In this document: one piece after another, positions 12,241 to 23,825 of the stretch | Position numbering within the stretch: position 1 is the stretch's first letter | Layout of the letters: every line of letters starts with the position of its first letter | NCBI GenBank assembly: GCA_963170055.1 | Contig: CAUJGJ010000397.1 | Span: 3,212,501 to 3,276,500 of the forward strand | DNA length: 64,000 bases | Direction: 5' to 3' | Origin: Halisarca cf. caerulea | Taxonomy: Eukaryota; Porifera; Demospongiae; Chondrillida; Halisarcidae | Position numbers and translations under genes: made by a program | The notes under the pieces: model-generated | What the model was told of the DNA's origin: nothing | Seen by the model: the letters and a program-made list of their open reading frames with translations, nothing else | Database searches by the model: none

Positions 12241-12342
12241 ATATATCCTTTACGACACTTACGATCAGTATTGCTATATGCATCATACTAAACAATCTTT
12301 AAACTTTGGCTATATGCCCATATTGCGTAAGAGTTTGGGTTG
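12241..12342 (-). repeat. Right terminal inverted repeat of the KDZ transposon
   Basis: Inverted copy of the left end. It lies about 70 bp upstream of the start of the CXXC gene and likely carries its promoter. Confidence 0.85.
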
Positions 12343-12473
12343 ATTGAATCTGTTGCACAGCACAGAACAAGCATTTTGTTAGAAATAAGTTCTTCTGTTA
12401 AACAAATTATACATAGCAAGAGAAATTGAGAATATGAAATATAATTACAGATTTCTAAATATTGATTAAGGGT

Positions 12474-15400
12474 CTAAATGTCACTGTAAAGTTCCTTGAG
12501 CTTGATAACTGTAGATTTCTTGAGGTGCTTTGTCTTGGTTAATGTGAATCCGAATAATATAATAGACTGCCTGCTGATCTCTTGTACCCAATCAACTTTT
12601 CTTCGTTTGTCCTGTGTTCCACGCACTTTGCAGAAGGACCATGCTGTTGTGTATGTCCCTTCCATCCATTTGATGGTGACATCTCTGCTGCTGACCTCAA
12701 GTACCTTCCCTATTGCAGGTGGTGAGCAATTTTCTAAGTTGACAGCAACTAGCTGCCCTAGCTGTAATGAATTTGTGGACTCAACAGTCTCAATTCGTGT
12801 GGAAGGGGGGCGGTACCTGCCAATGTACATCTGGTGGAGGAATAAAGAATCAGTTATCAGACAATACCCATCAACTCTAGCTAGTAGCCGCCACTATCAT
12901 GGGTCAGTTTAACTATAAGCTTGAATGACCTGGTGGATTGCCTTTATGCAGTGCAAAGTTGTACCTGCACAGTGCAAATTTACACTTGCAATTGTAAAGA
13001 TGCATAGTGCAAATTTGTACTTGAGCTATAGCTTTTGTACAATGTGTCATTACAATATGGGAATTGTGACATCATCTTGTAACCATAGGAACGGTAGCCT
13101 GCCCACGTGTTGATCTATTGAAAGGATCAAAGGACTAAAGGAAGCCGGACGCGAGGATCTACTATTCAATCTATTCAGCAGCCCTGACTTACTGTGCTCT
13201 CAGTGACCCTCTCAGAAGCCAAAATGTCTCTATCGATTTGGACTCTCCTCGTTTCTGGTTGAGGTCTTTGTCTCTGGAGGATGGATGGCAATAGCCACAT
13301 TGAGGTATCTGTGGCGTCTGTTTGAAGCAGTGCTTGCAATTTGTTGTCGAGGAATTGGCCCCATTCGTGACGAGCACTATCAGACAACCATGGCAGCCAC
13401 TTGGTGATGTCTCGCTGGAACGCCTCAAGGTCCATCTTCTCGGTGGATGGCTCCATGATCAAAGGCTCACCCACTGGGCTGTCCTATATGTAGAACAATA
13501 ATGTGAGTCAAACATTCCAGCTATACGATTTTTGGGGCTTGAGTGTATGTTGGCTAATTGACTAAATGTTACTAGGTGTGGGATAAATCTTACAGTATTT
13601 TCCAATTGATTTAACGCCGTTTACGATGGATTTGACGGTTGTTGTTATCAGTTAAAGTACTTTTCTTTCCAATTAGTCTAAGAGTTGTTCGCATGCGACT
13701 CTGCCTAAGTTCAATACAATTATAGTTTAGAAGTACAGGTTTTAGGCTATAACAAAACTTCCACTCATTTTCATCCCCTATTATATTCTTCATCTATATT
13801 ATCTCTGGGCATGGCCGAATCTCTAAGAGGTTCACGATGGACTTACACGTCTGTAAAGAGGCATTAAGAAAGACAAGCGTATGACCAATCCATCATCTTT
13901 GCTCCTCTTATCACAACTGTCCAAGCAATCAACATGCGTTATGCAGACGGGTTTCAAAACTAGAAATATCTGTTCCTTGCAAAGTAAGACCCTTTCAGAA
14001 GCCTTCCTCTTTGCCGGGAATTGTGCCCAAAGTGAACGCCAACTCATAAGGTCTGTCCTTAAATGCCTCCTCAGGGAAGGGTTGACATCCAAAAATGAAG
14101 AAGAAGGACGAAAACAAGCAGTAACTTTCATGTACGATCTTAACTCTGTACTTTGAAACTATTCTAAACTACAGCTGAGGCGCCGTGCGTTAAATATCAC
14201 GCAATGTTAATTGGAAGAAAAGAACATTACCTGATAGCAATGAATGTCAATTCCACCGTAAACAGCAAAAAAGCAATCGAAAAGGACTATCTTATTAGTT
14301 ATGAAATCCTGACAACTAAATCATAATAGTCTCACTGTATGCATGTTCTTGGGATAATAATATGATGAAATTTATAACGATGTAAGTCATCAGACTTACC
14401 GTAATCAGTGGACCATGATTTGTCCAGGTAGAATCACTCCACCTGCTGCTGTGGACTTCTGTGTGGCCTTCTAGGCTTCGTTCAAATTTAAAGCAAAGTG
14501 GCTGTGTATGGCTGTGGATATCGTCAATGCAGTCTGACAACCACTCCTTGCAGCCAAATACAGCCTTAACTAGTACAGCCTCAGGCCTGGGACTGTAACT
14601 CCCCTCAATGGTCCTCATCAGTTCTGCATTAGGTCAGAGTTACAGTGTCACTGGCTGTATGTGTCTGTGTACAATTAACATGTACCATCCAAACTTTCTG
14701 CTGCACTTTTACGTAGTGCGCTGGCTATTCATGAGAAGAATTGATCAATATCTTCATGGGTGTGGCCCACAGGTAGAAAATTCAATTTGATCTGGATTTG
14801 AGATGACCAGTTTGAAACTAATAATATTGGTAATGCTTTCTTGTCCTGGCTTTATGCCAGCTAACCTTCCTGAAGATTCCCTTTTCTACCAGAAGGGCAC
14901 ACAACCCAAGGAGATACTTGTTCTTGTTCTCCCTTGCGCAATTGTCCAGTTGTACATATAGCACCTTTGCTCCCGTATATGTACGCTCCAGTACATTGAG
15001 TAGGACGGTCATGGTAAGGTTACTATCATGAGGGTATTGATGGATGTCTACAAAGGCAAAGGCTTTTTTCCCACCATCAGTTCTTGTGTGAGAAAGGGCA
15101 CCTGTATAGAAGTATGTACATACATACATTGTATCCCAATGACATACATCAAAGGCAAAGGCTTTTTTCCCACCATCAGTTCTTGTGTGAGAAAGGGCAC
15201 CTGTATAGAAGTATGTACATACATACATTGTATCCCAATGACATACATCAAAGGCGCCGACCAGGGTATATATCCAATACACTGGGGTATAACAGTGGAA
15301 CCTACAGTATAAGTATAACTATAACATTGCCAACCTGTTATGTGTGTCCTAAGCTGCTTGAGGCCTTGGACAGATTTGGCTAGTCTTTTTGGCTGCAGAA

Positions 15401-16972
15401 GATTGCATGGTTTTGTTTTGGTCCATGCCGTCGATAATTATACATTGGTACTTCTCAGGGTTGTTGCGAGCCTTTTCTCTGTGTTTGTAATACTCCTTCC
15501 TCTCAGTACTGCAGGGGTTGTAATATTATAATTTATGCATGGTGTGTAAATTGTTATGACGGTGTAATAAACCATTACGACTTGAACTCACAAGATGTGA
15601 TCCAAGTGTCTCTTGTATGACTCTACTAGTTCCTCACGACTCTCCTTATCCCCCCAGACTTTTACTCGTTCTTCCCCAAACCTGACACAGATGTCACATT
15701 TGCTGAAGCGGCTCATCTGTAGGAATTGGTGAGTATATACAATGTCATGCACTAATTCTTTTTCAAGTATGTGATTATGTTATTAGCATTCACCTTCGGA
15801 ATTGACAGATACTTGAAATCTGTATTCCATACTTTAACAAAGTGAGAGAATGAAAGTATATTGTCTTTTCCCAAACCTTCATCTTGAAACGATTCTGAAA
15901 TTATATCATAGAGACTCATTGCTACGTAGCTATATATTTACTGAATATGGTTGCTTTTGAACAAATTCTAACATAGCATAAAATCAATTGTACAGGACGT
16001 TTTGGCCATGTAGGCTTTCATCAACAGCTGATTACACAGTGTACGTAATTGTTTCACATTAAGTTACCTGTCATCCTGTCATATACGTCTCTCTTTGTGA
16101 GAAAGTGAGGCAGGTGGATTTTTTCTTCCTGTGGCATTTTTGTCACCCATTTTATTAGTAAATGAATCAAGCCAAGCTACTGCATAGGAATACTTTATTG
16201 ATGGCTGACGCATTCTTGTCGTTATGACAGGGATCATGGTCGCTCCAGCAACAAAGGCTTGGTATAGGCTTTTCACCCTTATTCTAAATGTACCCAGCAG
16301 GTATATGAAAGCTGTCTTATACAGCATCTCTTGCCATTCAGGATCAGCATCTTCACATCAGAAAACCTCTTCATTTCGTTCGTGTCACTTGCATTTACAG
16401 AAAGTTGCAGCAGTTCCAATATCCACTGCTTCTGCTGTGTGTGTGTCTTCCTGTTGTATATGGCCTTCAACTTCTCTATTTCTAATACACTAAACTGTGC
16501 TGTACACCTTGAAGTGCAACAGTTGAATATTGCCGGTACTGTGGATGGTGGAGCTACCACTCCGTCACCTTCCTCTGAGTCAACCTCTTCTTCACTTCCC
16601 TCGCTGCAGGTGTCCAGTTCTATGAAGTGGTGTGCTTGGGAGTCATCACTGCTTTCATTGCAGGTGTCCAGCTCCACAAGGTCATACTGTCCTGAAACTG
16701 TTTCTGTATTTACATTGTACATAATGTACATGTATTACTGCATGACATTATTATCACTTATAATAATATTATTGTTGTTTTTATGCAATTACAATTTGCC
16801 ATAATAATATACGTACTTCGAATTCATTATGCATACCATGCATTAATTTATTGCATGCATGCATGTGCCTGTGGGCGTAACCACGCATAAAAATGGGCTC
16901 TCCTTTGAGTGGCCATACAGGCCCTGGAGGGTCTTCGAAAGACAAATTTGAAACGTCTAGAGCCTCTGCCAT
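12474..16972 (-). pseudogene. DUF7869-like transposon-type gene, multi-exon, damaged
   Basis: Probable start MAEALDVSNLSFEDPPGP at 16972. Recognisable pieces in order: acidic region then CCTSRC motif with KTHTQQKQWILELLQLS (16,700-16,340); a block with FIYLLG and WLDSF (16,330-16,080); SFSHFVKVWNTDFKYL (about 15,890-15,800); FSKCDICVRFG (about 15,710); CIIIDGMDQNKT (about 15,430); LKQLRTHITG; TDGGKKAFAFVDIHQYPHDS and VQLDNCARENKNKYLLG (15,280-14,850); a helical block (14,618-14,400); a block at 13,474-13,175; and an SH3/Tudor-like tail ending KLKELYSDI (12,830-12,474). The DGMDQ and LDNC.RENKN motifs match my memory of DUF7869 proteins, probable DDE-type transposases. The expected GHTHEDIDQ segment was not found, at least two frameshifts are needed, and one 99-bp segment is duplicated. 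It lies head-to-head with the ParB-like gene. Confidence 0.6.
15051..15248. repeat. Perfect 99-bp tandem duplication
   Basis: Two adjacent identical 99-bp units within the DUF7869-like gene. The unit spans a likely intron end and the exon encoding ALSHTRTDGGKKAFAF. Identity suggests a recent event. Confidence 0.9.
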
Positions 16973-17137
16973 AACGAGCGATTCGACACACTGGGTAGGC
17001 TAAAGCAGATACGTATGTATATAGCTCGTCGTCATAGTTATCGTCGTTTTCCAATCAAACGCCGTGTCTACTTTCCGCGAGTATAGCGCGCACGCAATGA
17101 GCCTTGCAACTGCAGTTTTCTGAAGACGAGAACCTTC
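16973..17137. promoter_or_regulatory. 165-bp region between two divergent genes, possible bidirectional promoter
   Basis: The DUF7869-like gene starts leftward and the ParB-like gene rightward from this short gap. It is more GC- and CpG-rich (GCGCGCACGC, CGTCGTC) than its surroundings. The promoter role is inferred from position alone. Confidence 0.35.
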
Positions 17138-19879
17138 ATGGCAACAGCAAAGAGGTGGACGTTCAGTTGTGACAGCGACAACTCCCTTCGCGTTTGCTAC
17201 GAAGATGGTAGCCCATTGATGAATGCGAAAGCCAAAGCGGCCTATGGGGCCGTTCATGATATCCTGCCGTCTGCAGTTCCAGGAGCCCCACCCCACGCTA
17301 TTGACGTAAGTGCAATGATTCAAAATAATTATTAACACTTAGCAGATTCAAAAGTTAATAGTACATAACTACAAACAAAACACACACACAGGTGAAAAAT
17401 AGCTGGATACACCTACAAAGGGAAAGACAAATTTATAGTTACTTGATTTATCACAATGCATGATAGTAAGCAGCTTTCTCTTTGTATGCCCAAGTTATAT
17501 GCACAAGGGTAAAATAGCATATTGGGTAAGTATAGTAACTAGTGTAACTAAACACTGAATGCATTGGTACAGTCGTTTATTTCATCTTTCTATAGTATCT
17601 GTAGTTCTTTTAACCCTAATACCACAGCTGTTATTTGACAAAGACGGTAAGACAAAGGCATCTCTCAACCTCAAAAACTTCAAACCTAAAAGTGCTTTCT
17701 GTAAGAGATTCACTGGCAAGACTACTGCATTAGAGTTCCTGCAAGAGTGGGCTGAAGTGACTGTGTATGACACGGAAAAGAATGCACACGTTTGAGAGGT
17801 GAGTAAGCAAGCATTTGCTTCAACTAAAGTCCAATACATTGACACTGCACAAACATGCACTATGTCAATATATAACCTCATGGAATCATGTTCAACTCAC
17901 AGAAATTGATTTGGAGACACCAGCAGAGCTATCACCTGCTCCATCACAACAATCGAAGCGGTCACCAGTCACAGATGTCCAGGCTACACAGTCTAAAAAG
18001 AGGACACAGGAAATGCTATTGATGACTCAATTGAAAAGAAGAAAGTGAATGGTATGTACAGCATCTACTTATAGCAAATAGTTACATCAATAGATGTGCA
18101 GCGGCATTCAAACTGCAAACCTTAGCCTAGGCTACAACAATATGCCTAAGAGTCCATGTAGAAAACTTGTAAAACTTACTAGGTTCATGCATGTACTGGC
18201 ATGCAACCGGCATGTATTATCTATGAACATCTCTATTTGTTGCATGTAATAATTTGTTTGTGACCGTACCTTGAATCAACTTGCCCACTCCACCACTGCT
18301 CAAGGTGTCCATTTTTGCCTGTGAAGAATCTCGTAACACCTGGAGCGCAACGTCTGCTCAGAAAGGTAGACAAGATCTTTGTTGGGTCTCTAAAGAAGAA
18401 AATGATAGAAGACCCAGCAGCACCAGGTAAGAATCTACAAACAGGCATGCATAACATATGAACAAACACACCATTACATTGTCAATTTGATAACCTATCT
18501 AATAGGAACACCTCCAATTGCTGTATTGTGTGTGGCCGAGTCAGTCAAGAGTCCCCAAGATTTTGAAGAAATATACAAAAAAGTATACAGATATGAGGTT
18601 TTTGGTGGACTTCACAGCTAAACAAGAGCTGGCAAAGGAACATCCAGGTACGTATATATATGAAAAACTGTCCAATAGAAAATAGTGCCTCCAAACCTAT
18701 TTTTGATGCTGCACAGAGGACAAGCACTTTGAGGAGGTACTCAGTATCATATACTGTGGCCTTACTGATGATGAGGCAATACGTCTTGCAGCCTGCCACA
18801 ACATAAACGATCATTTCACACACGGAATGACGCATAGGAATTATGTAAGTTTACATAATTGCACATGCACTACAAACACTCATGTACATGACCTGGCATT
18901 TTAATTTGGTCTTGCATATGCGATGTAGCTGGAGACATGCAGGGCTCGGCTGTACAGCATGGTAGGTGCAGATTCTGATGACGGCACTCCACCACCTACA
19001 ACAGAGTGGAAGAAGAGATGCCAGCACTGCATCTTGCCACCTGTAAGAATGAGTCAGAAGAATGCCATTTTCTAATGGTATATAGTCTAATCTTGTAGTT
19101 TACAATGCAAAGTTCTCATTACACAGGACATGTCAAAGACCCAGCGAGAGAATATCTTGAATCAGGCTTCATTTACAAAGTCAGTCTGGGACGAGTGCCT
19201 AAAGCTCATAGACCACTTTGAGTGTGGGAATCCCAAGGGAGAAAGTGCCCCAAAGCTTGGTTCTGCAACAACATCTATAAAGCAGCACCACCTTCAGCCT
19301 CTTCACCACCTCCCACAAGAGTTTCAGGTACATACGTGATGTGGTGAATGCACATATACGTACATACATGCATACCACATGCCATTGGATCCTATACAAT
19401 ACATCATCATCCTCAATTACTAGCTTGAGATGCTTCACAAACTGAACAGCAAGACCATAAGCTTTGCAGAAATGAGGGATGCAGCCACAAAGTTGAGAGG
19501 AATGCAAGTTGTCAAAGGAACCTTCACCAAGATGACAGGCTGTACAAATTGGAATGAAGCGGCTATGAAGTTTCCCAATCATGCAGTTGAGGAACAGCTA
19601 AAGGCCTTCACTGGACTGTCATTTAAGGGTGGACTGCCTGATGTGTTCAAGGAATACTGCAGGGCAGCCATGACATCTCAGGAAGACGTGGAAAGCGGGA
19701 GCCCTGGGCAGAGTACGGTAACGTCACCCGAAAGATGGATAACTTCACCGGAGCAAACTTGCTATACGCAGTATACAAGGTGAGCAGATACCACAGTAGT
19801 ATTATACTCTACTAGGCAATTGCAACAGACAGTGTATCTTGAAGACTAAAGACCTATGTATATAGCTGGTTCATAAATT

Positions 19880-20105
19880 GACATTGCCTGACATTCAGGA
19901 CAATGTTATCAAACAGCAGATCATGTGACGTTCTACTGAATGTCAGGCAACTGCTATATTGTAAATGGGCACTACATGCAGACGTTTTCGGGTTTTTGTC
20001 CAGATAACAATCAGCTTTTAGCATACACATGATGTTTTGTACGTATAAACGTCACGTGTATGTTTTAAAAGCTGATTGTTATCGGACAAGAACCCGAAAA
20101 CATCT
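19880..20105. repeat. Two foldback elements in the large intron of the ParB-like gene
   Basis: The first has arms TTGCCTGACATTCAG and CTGAATGTCAGGCAA (about 19,883-19,953). The second has arms of about 50 bp from CAGACGTTTTCGGGTT (19,979) to its inverted copy ending about 20,105. Both are MITE-like palindromes. Confidence 0.75.
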
Positions 20106-20625
20106 GTAATAGCTCCTGTAAGTTATTAATCTGCTAACTGCAACTTTATTACACCCTTACATAAGTAGCTACTTAACTCTGAGCACTGCCAGGCTGATGC
20201 TGTCTACTAGCTGTTCTTAAACACATACGTACATAACAAAGAAGTTGCGGTGTGCCAGGACCAAAAACTAACTGACACAGTCATCTATAGATAGGAAATG
20301 AGGTCATGTATACTATCACTGGGGATGATGTTCTCAGGCTACTATTACAATACACATGCTGCGATAGATTCACTGAACGTTTTAACTGGACTTACTTATT
20401 ATTATTGCATTTGGGGGTTAAACATCAAAGAGACTACCAATGCAATATATAAGATATTGCACTCTTTGCAATGCAAAGTATCATTCAAGTGCCCATGGGC
20501 TTTTATTCACATTTATTTATTACAACTGATTAGCAATCAGAAACCGATCATGATGCATTACATCAGTACACCATAACAGTTAGAATAATAATTAAGCATG
20601 TTTTGAAGACTTATACACTAAGTGA

Positions 20626-21983
20626 TTAGTAGTTCATGAAGTCCTGGACATCAACTCCTTGTAGCTCCTTTGCTGCATCAAATTCATGATCAGCTGTTGG
20701 CTGAGGATGGAGAATATTGATGGTACAGCCAGTGAAGGTGCAACCATTGAATGTTGGTAAATCACTACGGGTTGATGTAGATGGTTGACTCAGAGGAGTG
20801 GTGCCTTCTTGTAGGATTGTTGAAACACACAACTGTTGCTGAAGAGATGTCTGTTCATATTTTCGCAATCCTTCCAGTGAACGATGTCCAGTCCTTTGCT
20901 GAATGATTTTCTCTTCTACACCATGGTTGAACATTTCTGTAGCTCCATAGGCTCTCAAACTGTGATTGCTGAAACTTTCAGCCAGGTTTGCCTTCTTGCT
21001 CATGCTCTTCATCATGGTGGCCAGTGTATTTCTCCCTAATGGAATTTTTGAGAACCATGGAGCCAGGTGGTCTTCCGGAGTCTTAGCTAGTGGGTGCAGA
21101 TAAAAGTTGTCCTTGTCTAGTGCTTCTTGTGGTACCTTCATAAGGTAGGTATCCAGGAATGATATATGACAACGATCTCCTGGACTCTCAAATTGACGAA
21201 CAACTTTATTGGCCATGTTGAGTTGCTTCAATCCACCACTTCTGTTCTTGGAGCCATATTCCGTGTACACATAGCAAACCTTGGGAGAGTTGCCTACAGT
21301 AACCACTTCTCGTTTCAATTGTGAGAATTTCATGTCTCGATGCTCCTGTCCACCTCTTAAGCAAAAATTCTTTCCATTATAAAAGAAAACACAATGCTTG
21401 GATTGAGAACTCCTGTCTCCCACAGTTGATCTTCATCATGACGGGAAAGTGGTTTTGTGGTGTTTACACTTGCACCGAGTCCTTTGGTGTGGAGTTTTCT
21501 ATAGTAGGCATCACAGACATTCCGTAGCTTTTGAAATTCTGTATCCACCATAAAATTAATGGAAAATCCCATTTTATTCTGGCGTATGTACCTTTGTAAA
21601 CCCATTAACAGGAGCTGAACGGTTCTGGGTGGATATTGCTGTCCACATTCTTTTCTAGTCTTCACTGCAAATTTACAAAGGCATTCACACAATTCTTCTT
21701 TGTTGTCAGTTAGTAAGATGTCCGTGGTCGTGGAGAATCCTTTGTCTGCCTTACATCTTGGGTCAATCCAGTCACTGAAGTTTTTTAATGACCACTTCGT
21801 AGATATGATCGTATTCTTGGGACAGTATCCCTTAGATAACTCCTCGAAGTCATCGTCACTCTGGCTGAAATCAAAGCGCTCAATATTTGGCATTTTACTC
21901 TTAGGAAGCGTCGAAGAGGTACCGTCTCTTTTCGCCATTCTCTTCTCACTGAGCAACCCTTTGGCTATAGTTATTGTTTTCAT
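20626..21983 (-). pseudogene. Crypton-type tyrosine recombinase (DUF3504), one frameshift
   Basis: N-terminal half (21983-21357) has WSLKNFSDW, YPPRTVQLLLMGLQRYIR and DEDQLWETGVL. The C-terminal half (21423-20626) has FCLRGGQEHRDMKFSQLKRE, YGSKNRSGGLKQLN, NHSLRAYGATEMFN and TGHRSLEGLRKYEQTS. These fit the DUF3504/Crypton tyrosine recombinase family seen in ZMYM2-4, QRICH1 and KCTD1-related genes: Arg in NHSLR, His-Arg in GHRS, nucleophile Tyr in LRKYE. The halves are in different frames and a few residues seem missing between VLNPS and FFYNGKNF, so one small deletion probably inactivated it. The likely start is the first or second ATG (MAKRDGTSS, about 21,938). No introns, unlike its surroundings. 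It is antisense within the intron of the ParB-like gene, so it probably inserted there. Confidence 0.85.
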
Positions 21984-22285
21984 CGCAACCGTCTAGCGAG
22001 TTGAGAGGCTAAAGTTCTAGTTGAAGTGTATTGACGACCAATAGGCTACAAGATTTATATACTTTTAAATCGATCGTTTCGGAGCTTGAACGACAGAGAG
22101 CCAATTAAAAATTGTTTACAGGTAGTCCTATACACGCGTCGCGATAAGGTAACGAAATTTCTCGATTGTTCCATGTTTTAAACGGACAAATAGCCAATGA
22201 TATATTGTTATTAACGATAGAACGTTAATTAAAGCTTTTATTATATCTCTTCTGGATAATTCTATCTTTTGTATTTGCAATAAGC

Positions 22286-22386
22286 CAATTATAGCACGAC
22301 TAGAAGTGCATTGCATCATATATTATACTCGCCCTCGGGTCTCGTACAATATATGATGCAATGCACTTCTAGTCGCGCTATAATTA
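22286..22386. repeat. Foldback element, about 100 bp
   Basis: Near-perfect inverted arms ATTATAGC..GACTAGAAGTGC / GCACTTCTAGTC..GCTATAAT around a short GC-rich loop, just before an exon of the ParB-like gene. Confidence 0.85.
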
Positions 22387-23521
22387 TTACATATTCTGTG
22401 TTTAATCGGATATACAGAACAACACCAGCCAGGATGATCTGTCCACAATTGTGTATGCTGCACGGGAGATCAACAGGGTGTACACAAACATCTCTGCCTT
22501 TAACATGGCGATTCGGTCACCACTGGAGATGGGCCCCACTGTGAACTCCAAACTGAAGGAATGCTTTGACAGCGTAGAGCAAGCATACCTATACAACACG
22601 GCAAGAAAGGGCAACTTAGGTGAGCTATGTTGCATACGCAAGCGGAGTGAAACGGCACATAGTGTACATTAACTAAGATCACTCCTAAATTTAAATAAAG
22701 CGGGCCGAATTGAAAGCAACCCGTTTTTATTGTCTCTCTCCTTCCCTCGCTGTATGGCTGAACTTCTAATTTTGCTGAAATAATCACAATCCTAAGTCTA
22801 TGATTAAACTCACACTATCCACAGATATCCACCAGCTGATCAGCTCCCAAGACGCAAATCACGTGACCAGTTCATGTCGTCACATGATGCTTCTGTAAAA
22901 TATTTCGCAAAATGCAATCTGCTTTCTGTCAGCCGATCGTGGATCGATCCACTGTGCATGCATTTATAATAATTATTATAGTGAACTAGAGCAGTCTGGC
23001 ACAGCACTCAATATGTGCATGTGATGATGTATATATAGGATGCATAAAATAGATGCATGTGTATATTAAATTTTGTACTTTGCCTTGCAGCTTCAAATCT
23101 GGCCAAAGGAGTTACAATGACTCCTGTCCTCAGCATCCTTAGCATCGGCCACTGGTCCCAAACTGAGTCACTCTTGCCTGAGCATATCAGAGGAGAGCAT
23201 AACAATGTCATTGAGTATGCAGATGAGGATGAGCTGGCCATGAAAATCATAACAATGTTTAGCTGTGAGGGCAGCACCATTATTTAACATGACTGCAGAC
23301 AAAACATGTGGTAAGGCAACAAGTGACATGCGTATACCTACGCAGGTAAGTTATGTCCGAATTGAGGCTGGTAAGGAGCGTTTTGCGGTTTGGCAGGTAT
23401 GCGATTAGATCGTCACGCCTCGGACAATTTATCATGCTCTCACCATGTGACCACGTCCCACACGACAATATACGCGCGAGTATACTGGCTGCCACGCTCG
23501 CGTGCTTGCCTTTTTTTTAAT

Positions 23522-23768
23522 ATGGCTGTTTCAACAAAACTCCACGTTTACAATGGGGATACCTCTTATACTGTACGATTCTCTGTACATTTGCATGGAT
23601 CGTCATCCAGTTAAGGCATTGAAGTGCTGCATGGACGAAAGTATCTATTGCACCGGTGCTCTAAACTTCACGATCAACGTGTATACGTGCACCGTTCGGT
23701 TCTCACTGCCGCGCAGCCTGGACAACTCAGCCTGCCCAACATTACAAGTAAACAAAGCCAGTAAGTAA
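23522..23768 (+). other. Possible small coding exon, unrecognised
   Basis: An ATG in fair context (AATATGGCTGTTTC) opens MAVSTKLHVYNGDTSYTVRF. A frame change would join a Cys-rich second part (KCCMDESIYCTGALNF) that ends at a good donor (CCAGTAAGT). No family recognised; it could be chance. Confidence 0.2.
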
Positions 23769-23825
23769 ATTATACATTAATTAAATAAAAGGTTACAAAG
23801 TTAATGCTGCTACGTAAATGTTCAG

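Larger units (their letters stand above)
2815..12342. mobile_element. Complete KDZ (Zisupton-like) DNA transposon, about 9.5 kb, two genes
   Basis: The element starts CAACCCAAACTCTTACGC and ends with its reverse complement. About 100 bp of each end match with two mismatches seen by eye. The 7-mer ATTGAAT lies directly outside both ends (2808-2814 and 12343-12349) as a target-site duplication. The two ends serve as upstream regions of two converging genes: a KDZ transposase (plus) and a CXXC-finger protein (minus). Copies of a 17-mer like GCAATACTGATCGTAAG recur inside the left end (2882, 2937, 2974) and in the right end, resembling subterminal transposase-binding repeats. Known Zisupton elements have TIRs of about 99 bp, subterminal short repeats and 8-bp duplications, so the architecture fits. 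Confidence 0.85.
17138..23345 (+). pseudogene. Gene with ParB-like core and possible methyltransferase-like end, multi-exon, damaged
   Basis: Likely exons: 17138-17305, 17628-17798, about 17900-18050, about 18305-18426, 18506-18647, 18717-18844, 18929-19042, 19127-19327, 19424-19779, 22418-22619, 23091-23345. Start MATAKRWTFSCDSDN. The middle reads VTPGAQRLLRKV, PPIAVLCVAES, YEVFGGLHS and GLTDDEAIRLAACHNIN. This resembles the ParB/Srx fold, where a 'G.H/R..A' strand is followed by 'lsdeeA..la...N'. A helical region follows (FTKSVWDECLKLIDHFE). The last exon ends MKIITMFSCEGSTII with NMTADKTCGKATSDM in another frame, faintly like motif I of permuted N4/N6 DNA methylases. Breaks: TGA near 17793, a frameshift at 18,610-18,625 directly in the ParB-like motif, more in later exons. 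The 2.6-kb intron 19,780-22,417 holds the Crypton. Confidence 0.45.

Noticed and set aside
13832..14156. Open frames on both strands between exons of the DUF7869-like gene
   Set aside because: Neither shows motifs of the family; splice sites are unclear. Could be an exon, but not supported.
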